NCBI RefSeq assembly: GCF_020097135.1
Contig: NZ_CP083608.1
Span: 1,364,001-1,428,000, forward strand
Direction: 5' to 3'
DNA length: 64,000 bases
DNA from: Macrococcus armenti
GTDB lineage: Bacteria; Bacillota; Bacilli; Staphylococcales; Staphylococcaceae
A program made the translations under genes and the position numbers. This document shows, piece after piece, positions 52,502-61,734 of the stretch. The notes below the pieces were generated by a model that saw only the letters and a program-made list of their open reading frames with translations, searched no databases and was not told where the DNA came from. The first letter of the stretch is position 1. Each line of letters opens with the position of its first letter.

Positions 52502-53558
52502 TAGGTTCTCCTCCATCTTCTAAACGTAAAAACTGACGAATAAATCTTAAATCATTTGTATAGAAATGACGTATATCTTCAATACCATACTTTAACATTG
52601 CAATACGATCTGGTCCCATACCGAAAGCGAAACCTGAATATTTACTTGAATCAAAACCTGCCATCTCAAGAACGTTCGGATGTACCATACCTGCTCCTAA
52701 AATCTCAATCCATCCGGTACCTTTACATACGTTACATCCTTTACCTTTGCACTTAAAACATGAAATATCAACTTCAACAGATGGTTCTGTAAACGGGAAG
52801 AAACTTGGACGCAAACGAATTTCACGGTCCTCACCAAACATCTTTTTCGCAAAGTATTCAAGCGTACCTTTTAAGTCGCTCATTTTAATATTTTCATCTA
52901 CGACTAAACCTTCAATTTGTGTAAATTGATGTGAATGCGTCGCATCATCAGAATCACGGCGATAAACTTTACCAGGACAGATGATTTTTACCGGCCCTTC
53001 ACCTTTACGCGCTTCTAATGTACGTGCCTGTACTGGTGACGTATGTGTACGCATTAACACTTCCTCAGAAATATAGAAACTATCCTGCATATCACGTGCT
53101 GGATGTGACTTCGGTAAATTTAATGCTTCAAAGTTATAGTGATCACTTTCAACTTCAAAACCTTCAACAATTTCGTAACCTAAACCGATAAATAAATCTT
53201 CAATATCTTCAACGATACGGTCTATAGGATGACTGCTGCCTGACGTTAATTTTTTACCTGGCAAAGTAATATCAATCGTTTCACTTTCTAAACGCTTATT
53301 CACAAGTTCCGCCTCAATACGCGCTTCCACTTCTGCAATTGCACTTTCTACAGTTTGTTTCGCATCGTTAACAAGTTGCCCGAACTTCGGTTTCTCTTCA
53401 TTCGGTAAAGATTTCATCTCTTTCATTAAACCTGTGATTACACCTTTTTTACCGATATAAGATACTTTAATATCCTGTAGTGCTTTCTTATCTGTAATTT
53501 GTGATACTTTCTCAACCGCTTCAGCCTTTAATGCCTGCAATCTTTCTTTAAGTTCCAT
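52488..53558 (-). CDS. pheS: phenylalanyl-tRNA synthetase alpha subunit
   Basis: A 356-residue class II catalytic subunit that charges tRNA-Phe. Motif 2 region [10 protein letters not shown]...[19 protein letters not shown] and motif 3 [18 protein letters not shown] are present; the N-terminal coiled coil binds tRNA. The start at 53558 follows AAGGAGG; a longer frame would run into the T-box and is not used. Controlled by the T-box leader upstream. Confidence 0.97.
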   Translation of the reverse strand: MELKERLQALKAEAVEKVSQITDKKALQDIKVSYIGKKGVITGLMKEMKSLPNEEKPKFGQLVNDAKQTVESAIAEVEARIEAELVNKRLESETIDITLPGKKLTSGSSHPIDRIVEDIEDLFIGLGYEIVEGFEVESDHYNFEALNLPKSHPARDMQDSFYISEEVLMRTHTSPVQARTLEARKGEGPVKIICPGKVYRRDSDDATHSHQFTQIEGLVVDENIKMSDLKGTLEYFAKKMFGEDREIRLRPSFFPFTEPSVEVDISCFKCKGKGCNVCKGTGWIEILGAGMVHPNVLEMAGFDSSKYSGFAFGMGPDRIAMLKYGIEDIRHFYTNDLRFIRQFLRLEDGGEPNVSK

Positions 53559-53577
53559 GATTTTCCTCCTTAAATTT

Positions 53578-53815
53578 AACCAATAAAAAAAGCCCTCATT
53601 CCTTATACAAGGGACGAAAGACTCCGCGGTACCACCCAAATTTGTGCATCATGCACACAACTCATTAAGTGATAACGGAACTACCGGTCTAACTTCTTAT
53701 TAGACAGCCTCTCAGTTGAAAAGATATTAACAAATCGATTTCACTCGCACCAAATGTGAAACTCTCTGAACAATGTATTAACACCCCGACTGGTCATCGG
53801 CAATTTATTTCATTA
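53578..53815 (-). promoter_or_regulatory. T-box leader of pheST
   Basis: The minus-strand leader holds the T-box antiterminator sequence GGGTGGTACCGCGG (53623-53636), then a terminator hairpin with a T-run (CTTTTTTT) near 53580. A stem I with the AG-bulge element and a TTC triplet (in TCTTTTCAACTGAG, about 53716-53729) matches a Phe specifier. Uncharged tRNA-Phe should stabilise the antiterminator and switch on pheST. Confidence 0.92.
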
Positions 53816-53820
53816 CGTAT

Positions 53821-53849
53821 ATTATATAGAATACACGATGTTTATTCAA
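53821..53849 (-). promoter_or_regulatory. pheST promoter
   Basis: TTGAAT (53844-53849) and TATAAT (53821-53826) on the minus strand, spaced 17 bases, directly upstream of the T-box leader. Confidence 0.8.
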
Positions 53850-53978
53850 GTGTGTAGCAAATCTGAAACAACAAACCATTAAATATATCAGAAAAATATT
53901 ATGCTAAATTATAGCGAACATTTAACTATTGTATTATCATTAATTATTATACCAATAAACTTTAATGGAGGTTATACG

Positions 53979-54809
53979 ATGATTAAGAAAAAAATTATTA
54001 CATCCATCTGTACTTTCACATTAATCTACACTGTTCAGGCAAATGCACAAACGGTAAATACACAGTCACTACAAACGGTAAAGACGAATCTGGAAACACA
54101 TCATGAAAATATTAAAACTGAAGTGAATACTGTTAAAGAAAATATAGACAACAAAAAGGAAACAGTAGAAAAAATTGAAAAGAAAGTCGAACAATTACCA
54201 CAGGATGTAACAACAAAAATTAAAGATAATCAAGTTGAAAATCAGCCTATTCCTGAACAGAAGCTCGATACGTACATTCAGCTGCAAACATTAAAGGAAA
54301 AACAGGAATTAAGTGAACTCGAGTATAAAACTGAAGTATTAAAAATCGTAAATAAGACGCTATCACAATATTTATCAAGCCATGACAAAAATCAATTTGA
54401 TTTCGAAGCGCTGAAGTTACAGTGATTTGATAAAAGTGTACTCTCTTCTTATCATAAAAAATTATTAAGCGACCTTGAAAAATTAAAGTTAGACGGCAAA
54501 ATATCAAACGAAACATATAATCATAAAGTTTTTGACATCCTGCATGAACACTTACAGAACGATAACGAAAAAATAGTTCACGTTAACAATAAATTAAGTG
54601 AACATCAAGTGAAAGATAATCTGGCTGAAGGATTTATATCAAATCTATCAACACCAGTAAAAACAGAAAGTAAAAACGTTCAACCTACGAGTACATCAAC
54701 TAAGACATTGCCTGAATTAGGAGAAGCGCAAAATAAACCGCTGATGATTGCTGCCGTAATCATCCTTATTATCGGTGGACTCATACTAATGCGTTCACGT
54801 AAGAAATAG
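53979..54809 (+). pseudogene. LPxTG-like surface protein interrupted by in-frame TGA
   Basis: One continuous frame of 276 codons interrupted by a single TGA (54423-54425). The N-terminus (MIKKKIITSICTFTLIYTV-QANA) is a signal peptide, the middle is charged coiled coil, and the end has LPELG, a hydrophobic helix and RSRKK, a sortase sorting signal. Without read-through the protein is secreted but not anchored. TGG to TGA is the simplest origin. RBS AATGGAGG is good; a terminator follows. Confidence 0.8.
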
Positions 54810-54841
54810 TGAATTGCATTTATCACCTCCAAAAATCCACA

Positions 54842-54880
54842 AAAAAATGCTCACACACTTTCGTGCGTGAGCTATTTTAT
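54842..54880. terminator. bidirectional terminator
   Basis: The stem GCTCACACAC/GTGCGTGAGC with one mismatch has A/T runs on both sides. It ends the surface-protein gene and the convergent NTF2-like gene. Confidence 0.85.
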
Positions 54881-55239
54881 TACTCAATAATCCCCATCTC
54901 AAACGTCATACGTTTAAGCTTCTGAACGTCATCTTTCTTTCTGAACACAAGCGTACATATTGATTTATCCTCAATTAAATTAAAGTCTTCATCTTCCCTG
55001 GAGACTGTAACAATGACAATCTCACTTTGACGCTTCTTCCCCTTATAAATCACTTCAAAATTCCAATCTTGATCCATTTCGAATCTTTCTTTAAAAATTG
55101 CGAGTAATTCCTGTTTGTTTAACCGTACAATAGAGCCATCATCTTTTACAAACGTAGCAATCATTTCATCGTCAATAATTTCTTCAACCGCTTCGTAATC
55201 CTGGTTTCGCCACGATGCTAATAAATGTAAATAAGCCAT
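54880..55239 (-). CDS. NTF2/SnoaL-like protein, unknown function
   Basis: A 119-residue protein. The pattern YLHLLASWRNQDYEAVEEIIDDEMIATF, then GSIVRLNKQELLAIFKERF, read in parts, is typical of small NTF2-like (DUF4440-type) cone-shaped proteins. No catalytic residues can be assigned. The start is uncertain: an ATG at 55239 or a GTG at 55248, both near AAGGGG. Confidence 0.65.
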   Translation of the reverse strand: MAYLHLLASWRNQDYEAVEEIIDDEMIATFVKDDGSIVRLNKQELLAIFKERFEMDQDWNFEVIYKGKKRQSEIVIVTVSREDEDFNLIEDKSICTLVFRKKDDVQKLKRMTFEMGIIE

Positions 55240-55248
55240 CCCCTTCAC

Positions 55249-55460
55249 TTCTCTCTATATATAATGTATTAACTTATAAACATTATATACATTTTATTAA
55301 ATTAGGTATATAAAATTTTTATTTTAAATTAATACATCTTCATCAGGCGTTTTATAACGGTTATAAACTGTCGTACATAATGAACTCATACAAATGTAAA
55401 CCGGAAATAATAAATCGTTATCTGTATAAAAGTATTGATATAAAAATATATTAAATGGTT
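55249..55460. other. 212-base gap, no convincing gene
   Basis: The stretch is AT-rich. A minus-strand frame of about 50 codons (ending DEDVLI at about 55328) is open across it but begins inside the methyltransferase gene without an RBS. Nothing else is supported. Confidence 0.4.
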
Positions 55461-56201
55461 CTATTTCACAAAGTGATACATTAATATTCCTGCACAAACC
55501 GCTACATTTAAACTTTCTGCTCTACCATGTATCGGAACGTATAAGTTTTCATCAGTTGCCGAAAGAATATCATTACTCACACCTTGTCCTTCATTACCTA
55601 AAACAATCATAAATTTATCAGCAGGTGTAATTTCTTTGTAGTCTCGCGCTGATTCAAGACTTGTACCATAAATTGTACCTTCAAACTTTTTCTTAACTTC
55701 TGCAAAATCCATCTCAACTACAGGTATATGAAACACACTTCCTTGAGACGATCGTAATACTTTATCGTTATAAATATCAACTGTTCCTTTTGCCATCATT
55801 ACAGCATCAAGCCCTGCTGCATCTGCCGTACGAATAATCGTACCAACATTACCAGGATCTTGTATTCGGTCGAGATAAATGACACGATTCATTACAATCT
55901 CATTCATATCCTTCATATTACATACTGCATATATACCTTGTGGTGATTCTGTCTGTGATAATTTTTCAGCAACTTTAAATGTAATTTCATATTGCTGTTT
56001 ACTACGTGCAACCATCGCTTCTGTTAATTTATCAGCATTCACTGTTAAAATCATTTCAATATCTACATTACTGTTTACCGCTTCTTCAACGAGATGTTCA
56101 CCTTCGATTAAAAACTGATTCATTTTCTTTCTATCTTTACGGTTATGCAGTTTTGCAATCTGTTTAATTTTCTGATTTTGTACTGATTCAATTATTTCCA
56201 T
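55461..56201 (-). CDS. TrmH/SpoU-family RNA methyltransferase (YsgA-like)
   Basis: A 246-residue SPOUT enzyme. N-terminal substrate domain KIKQIAKLHNRKDRKK...FLIEGEHLVEEA, then the knotted SAM site with LDRIQDPGNVGTIIRTADAAG, FMIVLGNEGQGVS and PIHGRAESLNVAVCAGIL. These are motifs 1-3 of 2'-O-ribose methyltransferases. Location upstream of pheS matches ysgA of Bacillus; the target nucleotide is not known. It is cotranscribed after the MarR gene. Confidence 0.92.
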   Translation of the reverse strand: MEIIESVQNQKIKQIAKLHNRKDRKKMNQFLIEGEHLVEEAVNSNVDIEMILTVNADKLTEAMVARSKQQYEITFKVAEKLSQTESPQGIYAVCNMKDMNEIVMNRVIYLDRIQDPGNVGTIIRTADAAGLDAVMMAKGTVDIYNDKVLRSSQGSVFHIPVVEMDFAEVKKKFEGTIYGTSLESARDYKEITPADKFMIVLGNEGQGVSNDILSATDENLYVPIHGRAESLNVAVCAGILMYHFVK

Positions 56202-56203
56202 CT

Positions 56204-56638
56204 CTATACCTCTTCTTCTTTTATTAAAGTGAATCCTGGGCGTTCATGCGCCAATGACTCCATTACAGCTATCCAGTTTTCCCCTGCTTCATTAAATGTT
56301 CGTTCAAATAAATTGCGCTGTGCTTTATTTAACGTATCAATGAGTTCAATTCCTTTATCTGTCGGATATAATTCTTTCAATCTTTTATCCTGCGGCGCAT
56401 ATCGTTCTGTTATCAATGCTTTCTCTTTCAATACTTTTAATGTGCTCTGTGATCCTTGTTTTGATATTTCTAGTACTGTCAGTAGTTCCTTTACAGTAAT
56501 ACCAGGCTTCTTACATATAAAGAATAAAAAACGATGATGCTGGCGTTGCATACCGTATTGTTCAATTATTTCGTCTGCAGCACCGATAAAGGTTTTATAT
56601 GCAAAATAAAATAACATATGTTCATAATCTTTGTTCAT
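56204..56638 (-). CDS. MarR-family regulator
   Basis: A 144-residue winged-helix protein. The HTH is GITVKELLTVLEISKQGSQSTLKVLKEK and the wing PQDKRLKELYPTDKG. It is divergent from the 2-keto-acid decarboxylase gene across a 129-base region with a palindrome on the decarboxylase -35, so it probably regulates that gene. It is cotranscribed with the RNA methyltransferase gene. Confidence 0.88.
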   Translation of the reverse strand: MNKDYEHMLFYFAYKTFIGAADEIIEQYGMQRQHHRFLFFICKKPGITVKELLTVLEISKQGSQSTLKVLKEKALITERYAPQDKRLKELYPTDKGIELIDTLNKAQRNLFERTFNEAGENWIAVMESLAHERPGFTLIKEEEV

Positions 56639-56703
56639 CGTCTAAAGTCCCTTCAATATATTAATTTCATTATACTAGGAAAAACTGAGAATACAACAAA
56701 TAG

Positions 56704-56742
56704 GTCAATCATATTGACTTAATAAAATGATACGTTTATATT
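56704..56742 (+). promoter_or_regulatory. ipdC-like gene promoter with operator palindrome
   Basis: TTGACT (56714-56719) and TATATT (56737-56742), 17-base spacer. The palindrome GTCAATCATATTGAC (56704-56718) overlaps the -35, ideal for a MarR-type repressor. Confidence 0.75.
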
Positions 56743-56767
56743 TATTAATAAAGGGAGGATGAGGTTA

Positions 56768-58408
56768 ATGAAACAAAGAATTGGTCAATATTTATTAGAT
56801 AGTTTACATGTAAACGGCGTAAATAAAGTATTTGGTGTTCCAGGTGACTTTACACTTGCGTTTTTAGATGACATTATTCGTCACGAAGGACTTGAATGGA
56901 TTGGTAATACGAATGAACTTAATGCGGCATATGCTGCTGATGGTTATGCACGTGTTAATGGGTTAGCTGCTGTTAGCACTACATTTGGAGTTGGTGAATT
57001 AAGTGCTGTCAATGGCATTGCAGGTAGTTATGCAGAACGAGTACCTGTCGTTAAAATTTCAGGTGGTCCATCATCTATCGCTCAACAAGAAGGACGTTAT
57101 GTACACCACTCATTAGGAGAAGGTGTATTTGATGCTTATAGTAAGATGTATGAACATATTACAGCAGCAACGACAACATTAACTGCTGACAATGCAATTG
57201 AGGAAATTGATCGCGTAATTCATACAGCATTAAAGGAAAAACGTCCAGTTCATATTCATCTGCCGATTGACGTTGCCTTAACAGAAATCGAAGTTGCATC
57301 ACGTCCTAAAGCATATGAACATACGCCGCAAAACATAGAAAAATTCATTCAAGCAGTAGAAGAAAAATTAAAAACTGCTAAGCAGCCTGTCATTATTACC
57401 GGTCACGAAATTAACAGCTATAAACTACACGAACAACTAGAAGCATTCGTTAATAAAACGAACATTCCAGTTGCGCAGTTATCGCTCGGTAAATCAGCAT
57501 TCAATGAAGAGAATGAACGCTATTTAGGCATATACGACGGAAAGATTGCTGAAGAAAATGTAAGAACATATGTCGATAACGCCGACGTTATATTAAATAT
57601 CGGCGCAAAACTGACAGACTCAGCTACAGCAGGTTTCTCTTATAAATTTGATACAGATAATATTATTTATATTAACCAGAATGATTTTAAAGCAGGAGAT
57701 ATTGTAACCAACGATATTTCAATCGTCGATCTCTTAAATAGTTTAGCAAATATCGATTACAAAAACGAAACACAATACCCGACGTATAAACGCTCTGACA
57801 TGCAGTATGAATTAAGTGATGCACCACTTACTCAAAGTAATTATTTTAAAGTGATGAATGCATTTTTAAAGAAAGATGATATCATTCTTGCAGAACAAGG
57901 TACATCATTCTTCGGTGCGTATGACTTATCACTGTATAAAGGCAATCAGTTTATCGGTCAGCCATTATGGGGATCAATCGGTTACACGTTCCCTGCATTA
58001 CTCGGCTCATCATTAGCAGATACGAACCGTCGTAACGTACTGTTAATCGGAGATGGTTCATTGCATTTAACAGTTCAGGCATTATCAACGATGATAAGAA
58101 AAGATATTAAACCTGTCATCTTCGTTATTAATAATGACGGTTATACTGTTGAAAGGTTAATTCACGGAATGGAAGAAACATATAACGATATTCAGATGTG
58201 GGATTATAAGAAACTTCCAGAAGTATTCGGCGGTAAAGATAAAGTGGCTGTGCATGATGTTAAAACTTCTAATGAACTGAAATCTGTTATGGATAAAATC
58301 GATGCAGATACACACCATATGCATTTTGTTGAAGTACATATGGCAGTTGAAGATGCACCGAAGAAATTAATAGATATCGCAAAAGCATTTTCAGATGCAA
58401 ACAAATAA
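56768..58408 (+). CDS. ipdC: TPP-dependent 2-keto-acid (indolepyruvate/pyruvate) decarboxylase
   Basis: A 546-residue enzyme of the IpdC/PDC family that decarboxylates 2-keto acids to aldehydes. It has the catalytic Glu region NTNELNAAYAADGYARV, the middle domain, and the TPP motif GDGSLHLTVQALSTM...INNDGYTVERLIHG. Staphylococci carry a homologue annotated IpdC. The ATG at 56768 gives proper spacing from GGGAGG; an ATG at 56759 is too close. Substrate specificity is not predictable here. Confidence 0.9.
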   Translation: MKQRIGQYLLDSLHVNGVNKVFGVPGDFTLAFLDDIIRHEGLEWIGNTNELNAAYAADGYARVNGLAAVSTTFGVGELSAVNGIAGSYAERVPVVKISGGPSSIAQQEGRYVHHSLGEGVFDAYSKMYEHITAATTTLTADNAIEEIDRVIHTALKEKRPVHIHLPIDVALTEIEVASRPKAYEHTPQNIEKFIQAVEEKLKTAKQPVIITGHEINSYKLHEQLEAFVNKTNIPVAQLSLGKSAFNEENERYLGIYDGKIAEENVRTYVDNADVILNIGAKLTDSATAGFSYKFDTDNIIYINQNDFKAGDIVTNDISIVDLLNSLANIDYKNETQYPTYKRSDMQYELSDAPLTQSNYFKVMNAFLKKDDIILAEQGTSFFGAYDLSLYKGNQFIGQPLWGSIGYTFPALLGSSLADTNRRNVLLIGDGSLHLTVQALSTMIRKDIKPVIFVINNDGYTVERLIHGMEETYNDIQMWDYKKLPEVFGGKDKVAVHDVKTSNELKSVMDKIDADTHHMHFVEVHMAVEDAPKKLIDIAKAFSDANK

Positions 58409-58417
58409 TATAGCACA

Positions 58418-58447
58418 TTGCCCGGAATAGTAGTTCCGGGCAATTTT
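58418..58447 (+). terminator. terminator after ipdC
   Basis: The stem TTGCCCGGAA/TTCCGGGCAA with six-base loop, followed by TTTTC. Confidence 0.88.
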
Positions 58448-58522
58448 CATAGTGAATAATATTTCAGTACAAAATGAAATTTTGATATAATTATTATATA
58501 AAAATCTTTAAGGAGTGATCTC

Positions 58523-59986
58523 ATTAATACTGAACTTATTATTTTAGTTCTCGGCTTACTGCTCTTTATCGCAGTCATGACCACAACATTATCAAGTAAA
58601 CTTGGCCTCCCCTCTTTAATCGTCTTTCTTGCTGTAGGTATGGCACTCAATTCATTCATTATGTTCGATAATGCATTTTTAGCACAACTTATCGGAACGA
58701 TTGCGCTCGTTATTATATTATTCGATGGTGGTATACAAACGACGAAAGTAACAGTAAAGAATGCAATTTCATACGCATCAATACTAGCGACAATCGGCGT
58801 ATTGATTACAAGTGGTATCGTAGGTGCAGCAACTGTATACATATTAGACTTATCATGGAAGCAAGGACTGTTATTCGGTGCAATCGTCGGTTCTACTGAT
58901 GCTGCAGCAGTATTTAGTATATTAGGTAATAAACGCATTAAACAAAAAATTAAAAGCATCTTAGAAGTAGAATCTGGTACAAATGATCCGATGGCGTTAT
59001 TTTTAACGATTACGATGATAAACTTACTTACGATGCCAGATGCATCAATACTGACAAGTGTACTGCTCTTTATATGGCAGATGATCGGTGGTGCAATGTT
59101 AGGACTATTAATCGGATACGTTGCAGTGAAACTCATTAACTTTGTTGAACTTGAAGCGACAGGATTATACCCGATACTTGCATTAACTTTAGCATTTTTA
59201 ACGTATGGTTTGTCTTCACCACTTAAAGTAAGCGGGCTGCTTGCAGTTTATGTATTTGCTTTATATTTAGGCAATCATCCACTCAGTTATCGCGCAAACA
59301 TCATCAGATTCGGTGAAAGCTTTGCCTGGATGGCACAAATGACAATGTTTATCCTTTTAGGATTACTTGTATTCCCGAATCAACTACCAAGTATAATGAT
59401 TCAGGGCTTACTTATTGCAATTATTCTCATGTTTGTTGCGAGACCAATCAGTGTATGGTTAACACTTTTCTGGACAGACTTAACAAAAAGAGAACTTACA
59501 TTTATTTCCTGGGCAGGATTAAGAGGCGCAGTACCCATTATCCTTGCAACGTACGCACTACTTGCTGAAGTAGAAAACTCAGATATCATCTTTAACGTTG
59601 TATTCTTCGTCGTACTACTGAGTGCATTACTGCAGGGGATGACACTTGTTCCACTCGCCAATAAACTCGGCCTCAATCAAGGCGAAGCACATACTAGCCC
59701 GTATCGCTTTGATATGGTTGCAAGTGAAATTACTGAAGTAGATATACGTGAATATCTTGTTAAGTCTGGATCACCTTGGTCAAAGAAAAAAATTCACGAA
59801 CTTGGTCTTCCTCGACAGTCAAATATTAATGCGGTAGTGAGAGACGACAAGTTGTACGTGCCTGATGGTAATTTTGAAATTCAGACGAACGATATACTAT
59901 ATATTATCGCAAGCAAGAAACTGCACTTAAGCATTCAGAAAGAACTTGCAAAATTAAAAGCGAAAAAAGAACGCCCTGTCAAATAG
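58523..59986 (+). CDS. CPA1-type Na+(K+)/H+ antiporter with TrkA-C domain
   Basis: A 487-residue membrane transporter. About 12 hydrophobic helices include the conserved GLPSLIVFLAVGM, FDGGIQTT and VGSTDAAAVFSIL (ion-binding Asp). The tail from about residue 400 is a TrkA-C-like domain that may bind nucleotides. It exports monovalent cations for pH and salt balance. The first helix requires a start near 58523; no ATG, GTG or TTG is in frame, but ATT follows AAGGAG by seven bases. Confidence 0.88.
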   Translation: MNTELIILVLGLLLFIAVMTTTLSSKLGLPSLIVFLAVGMALNSFIMFDNAFLAQLIGTIALVIILFDGGIQTTKVTVKNAISYASILATIGVLITSGIVGAATVYILDLSWKQGLLFGAIVGSTDAAAVFSILGNKRIKQKIKSILEVESGTNDPMALFLTITMINLLTMPDASILTSVLLFIWQMIGGAMLGLLIGYVAVKLINFVELEATGLYPILALTLAFLTYGLSSPLKVSGLLAVYVFALYLGNHPLSYRANIIRFGESFAWMAQMTMFILLGLLVFPNQLPSIMIQGLLIAIILMFVARPISVWLTLFWTDLTKRELTFISWAGLRGAVPIILATYALLAEVENSDIIFNVVFFVVLLSALLQGMTLVPLANKLGLNQGEAHTSPYRFDMVASEITEVDIREYLVKSGSPWSKKKIHELGLPRQSNINAVVRDDKLYVPDGNFEIQTNDILYIIASKKLHLSIQKELAKLKAKKERPVK

Positions 59987-60003
59987 ACAAGGCGTTTTAT
60001 TAT
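59970..60003. terminator. bidirectional terminator between antiporter and methyltransferase
   Basis: The stem AACGCCCTGTC/GACAAGGCGTT with one mismatch and T runs on both sides overlaps the stops of the two convergent genes. Confidence 0.85.
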
Positions 60004-60734
60004 TGCTTCACAACTTTAAAGATGACAAATGACGGACGATGATTAATTTTCTCAATATCAACATGGCTCATTTGTTCACGAGAAAGGTCAGTATTCCCTG
60101 TTTCAACGATACGCTCAAGTTTAAAACCTGTATCAAGTAACGTGTTGAGCAACTCTTCCATCGTTCTGTGATATTTAGTTACATCCTGCTGTAACCATCT
60201 TATCGTACGTTCACCACTTTCAAAATAATGATCCATTTTATAATGATCATACATATCCGGAACATGAGACCACAAATCATCAGAACGCGTTGCAGTTGCA
60301 ATAGGATGTTCACATGAGAAAATGAACACACCATCTTGCTTCAAATGATTATAAACTTTTTGAACCGCACCTTTATAATCTTTAATATAATGAAATGCAA
60401 GTGATGAAACGATCACATCATAATCCGCAATAGAATCAAATTCCATGAAATCAGCATTTAAGAAAGTAACATGTTGATCCTGTATATTATCTTTAGCAGC
60501 CTGAATCATATTATCCGAAATATCAATCCCCGTAATCTGAATCGGCGACTGCTCCATCATATACTGTACAAGCTGACCCAAACCACAACCTATATCAAGA
60601 ACAGTCTTATTATACAAATTTGGGAGCAGCTCTTTAATTCTCGGCATTTCAATCATATCATTGTAGCTCGCTGGATTTAATCTGACCTCTTTGTAAGATT
60701 TAAAGAAATCATCATTATCATAAATGTTGTGCAT
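60000..60734 (-). CDS. class I SAM-dependent methyltransferase
   Basis: A 244-residue protein. Motif I VLDIGCGLGQLVQYMM, the acidic motif ITGIDISDNMIQAAKD, and LNADFMEFDSIADYDVIVSSLAFHYI fit small-molecule methyltransferases of the Methyltransf_11 type. The C-terminal region is typical of the Staphylococcus/Bacillus YjhP-like group. The substrate is unknown. It is transcribed alone. Confidence 0.88.
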   Translation of the reverse strand: MHNIYDNDDFFKSYKEVRLNPASYNDMIEMPRIKELLPNLYNKTVLDIGCGLGQLVQYMMEQSPIQITGIDISDNMIQAAKDNIQDQHVTFLNADFMEFDSIADYDVIVSSLAFHYIKDYKGAVQKVYNHLKQDGVFIFSCEHPIATATRSDDLWSHVPDMYDHYKMDHYFESGERTIRWLQQDVTKYHRTMEELLNTLLDTGFKLERIVETGNTDLSREQMSHVDIEKINHRPSFVIFKVVKQ

Positions 60735-60760
60735 ATGGATTCTCCTTGAGTGATTATGGG

Positions 60761-60955
60761 TTACGAAAACAATTCATCTACTGTAACATCAAATTGCTTT
60801 GCCAGTTTAAAAGCTAATGACAATGTCGGATCATATTTGTCATTCTCGATTGCATTTATTGTCTGGCGCGATACACCCACACTTTTACTAAGTTCCGCTT
60901 GTGAGATATTTTTCTTTTTTCTTAATTCTCTAATTTTATTCTTCAATGATATCAT
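60761..60955 (-). CDS. small HTH transcriptional regulator
   Basis: A 64-residue Xre-type regulator almost entirely composed of the HTH domain: KIRELRKKKNISQAELSKSVGVSRQTINAIENDKYDPTLSLA, given as the pattern over residues 7-48. Its start overlaps the stop of the upstream membrane-protein gene (ATGA), a common pairing. It likely represses its own operon through the TTTGACAT palindromes at 61611-61672. Confidence 0.88.
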   Translation of the reverse strand: MISLKNKIRELRKKKNISQAELSKSVGVSRQTINAIENDKYDPTLSLAFKLAKQFDVTVDELFS

Positions 60956-61275
60956 TCCCTGAAACTATACTTATTTCTAATATAAAACAAATTAATAACA
61001 AATAATACAATAATAATTAATATATACCCTACTTCAGGATAGTCGCTAAACCATAATTTTCTATTATCCGAAAGACCTGTCAGTCTTAGCAATATCGCTA
61101 GAATTAATGCGTAGACAGTCCAAACTAAAGTGTTAGAAAAAACTTCTAACAGTATTTTAGATTGTCTTTCATCAAAATTTTCATTAGTAGAATCATTAAT
61201 TTCTTTTGGTAAATAAATTTTAGTCACAAACCCCCAGATACATGCAAATAAAAACACTAATAAATAACCAAACAT
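60952..61275 (-). CDS. small membrane protein paired with HTH regulator
   Basis: A 107-residue protein with three hydrophobic helices (residues about 2-18, 48-66 and 84-101) and an acidic loop with NFDERQSKILLEVFSN, a motif shared with other HTH-paired membrane proteins of Firmicutes. GGGGGG precedes its ATG. It is translationally coupled to the HTH gene. A degraded homologue lies directly upstream. Confidence 0.8.
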   Translation of the reverse strand: MFGYLLVFLFACIWGFVTKIYLPKEINDSTNENFDERQSKILLEVFSNTLVWTVYALILAILLRLTGLSDNRKLWFSDYPEVGYILIIIVLFVINLFYIRNKYSFRE

Positions 61276-61287
61276 AATTTCCCCCCA

Positions 61288-61600
61288 CTAAGAATATTTA
61301 CGTTTAACAATGAAATAATTTAATAACAATAAAATAAGCGTACATGAAAAGTTAAAAACTTCAGTATTTCTAGAATAAAAATCTAAATCTAAATGCTTGA
61401 ATACCATTAGTTTAATGATAAAAACTACAGACCATAAGAAGAGCAAATAAAAAAAGTATTTGAAAAAACTTCTACACCAATCCTAGCCCCTCTTTCATCA
61501 TAAACAGAGCTATTTGAATCAAAATTTAGAAACTTAATAAAAAAATAGATAATGTTACGATTGCTATAAACCCTAATAATAATTCTAAACTATTTTATCA
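61288..61600 (-). pseudogene. decayed paralogue of the upstream-paired membrane protein
   Basis: In shifting frames the minus strand reads FLNFDSNSSVYDERGARIGVEVFSNT (in parts), then LWSVVFIIKLMVF and LILLLLNYFIVKRKYS, closely similar to the gene at 60952-61275. At least two frameshifts at T runs and an early stop break it. A promoter with operator remains intact upstream, so the array below is transcribed into the functional operon. Confidence 0.75.
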
Positions 61601-61630
61601 CCTCAAATGTCAAATTCTTTTTACATTTTA

Positions 61631-61672
61631 ATTTTATGTTTAGAACATAAAAATGTCAAATACTTTTGACAT
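61631..61672 (-). promoter_or_regulatory. promoter and palindromic operators of the HTH/membrane operon
   Basis: TTGACA (61654-61659) and TAAAAT (61631-61636) on the minus strand, spacer 17. The spacer holds TTATGTTCTAAACATAA, and the -35 lies in the palindrome ATGTCAAA-TACT-TTTGACAT (61653-61672). A further TTTGACAT copy is near 61613. Confidence 0.65.
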
Positions 61673-61687
61673 AATATTTAAAAACAA

Positions 61688-61717
61688 AAACGAGCTTCAA
61701 TCAGCTCGTTTTTTTAA
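61688..61717. terminator. bidirectional terminator
   Basis: The stem AACGAGCT/AGCTCGTT is flanked by A and T runs on both sides. It isolates the HTH operon from the 62-bp repeat array. Confidence 0.85.
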
Positions 61718-61734
61718 TAAACATACATTTTTTA

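Noticed and set aside
54423-54425. Selenocysteine recoding of TGA
   Set aside because: No SECIS-like hairpin was noticed after the codon, and staphylococci are not known to make selenoproteins; a nonsense mutation is simpler.
55328-55500. Open minus-strand frame of about 55 codons after the RNA methyltransferase
   Set aside because: It begins inside the methyltransferase gene, lacks an RBS and a good start codon.
58447-59136. 229-codon minus-strand frame
   Set aside because: It lies opposite the antiporter gene, is low in charged residues with odd composition, and has no RBS.
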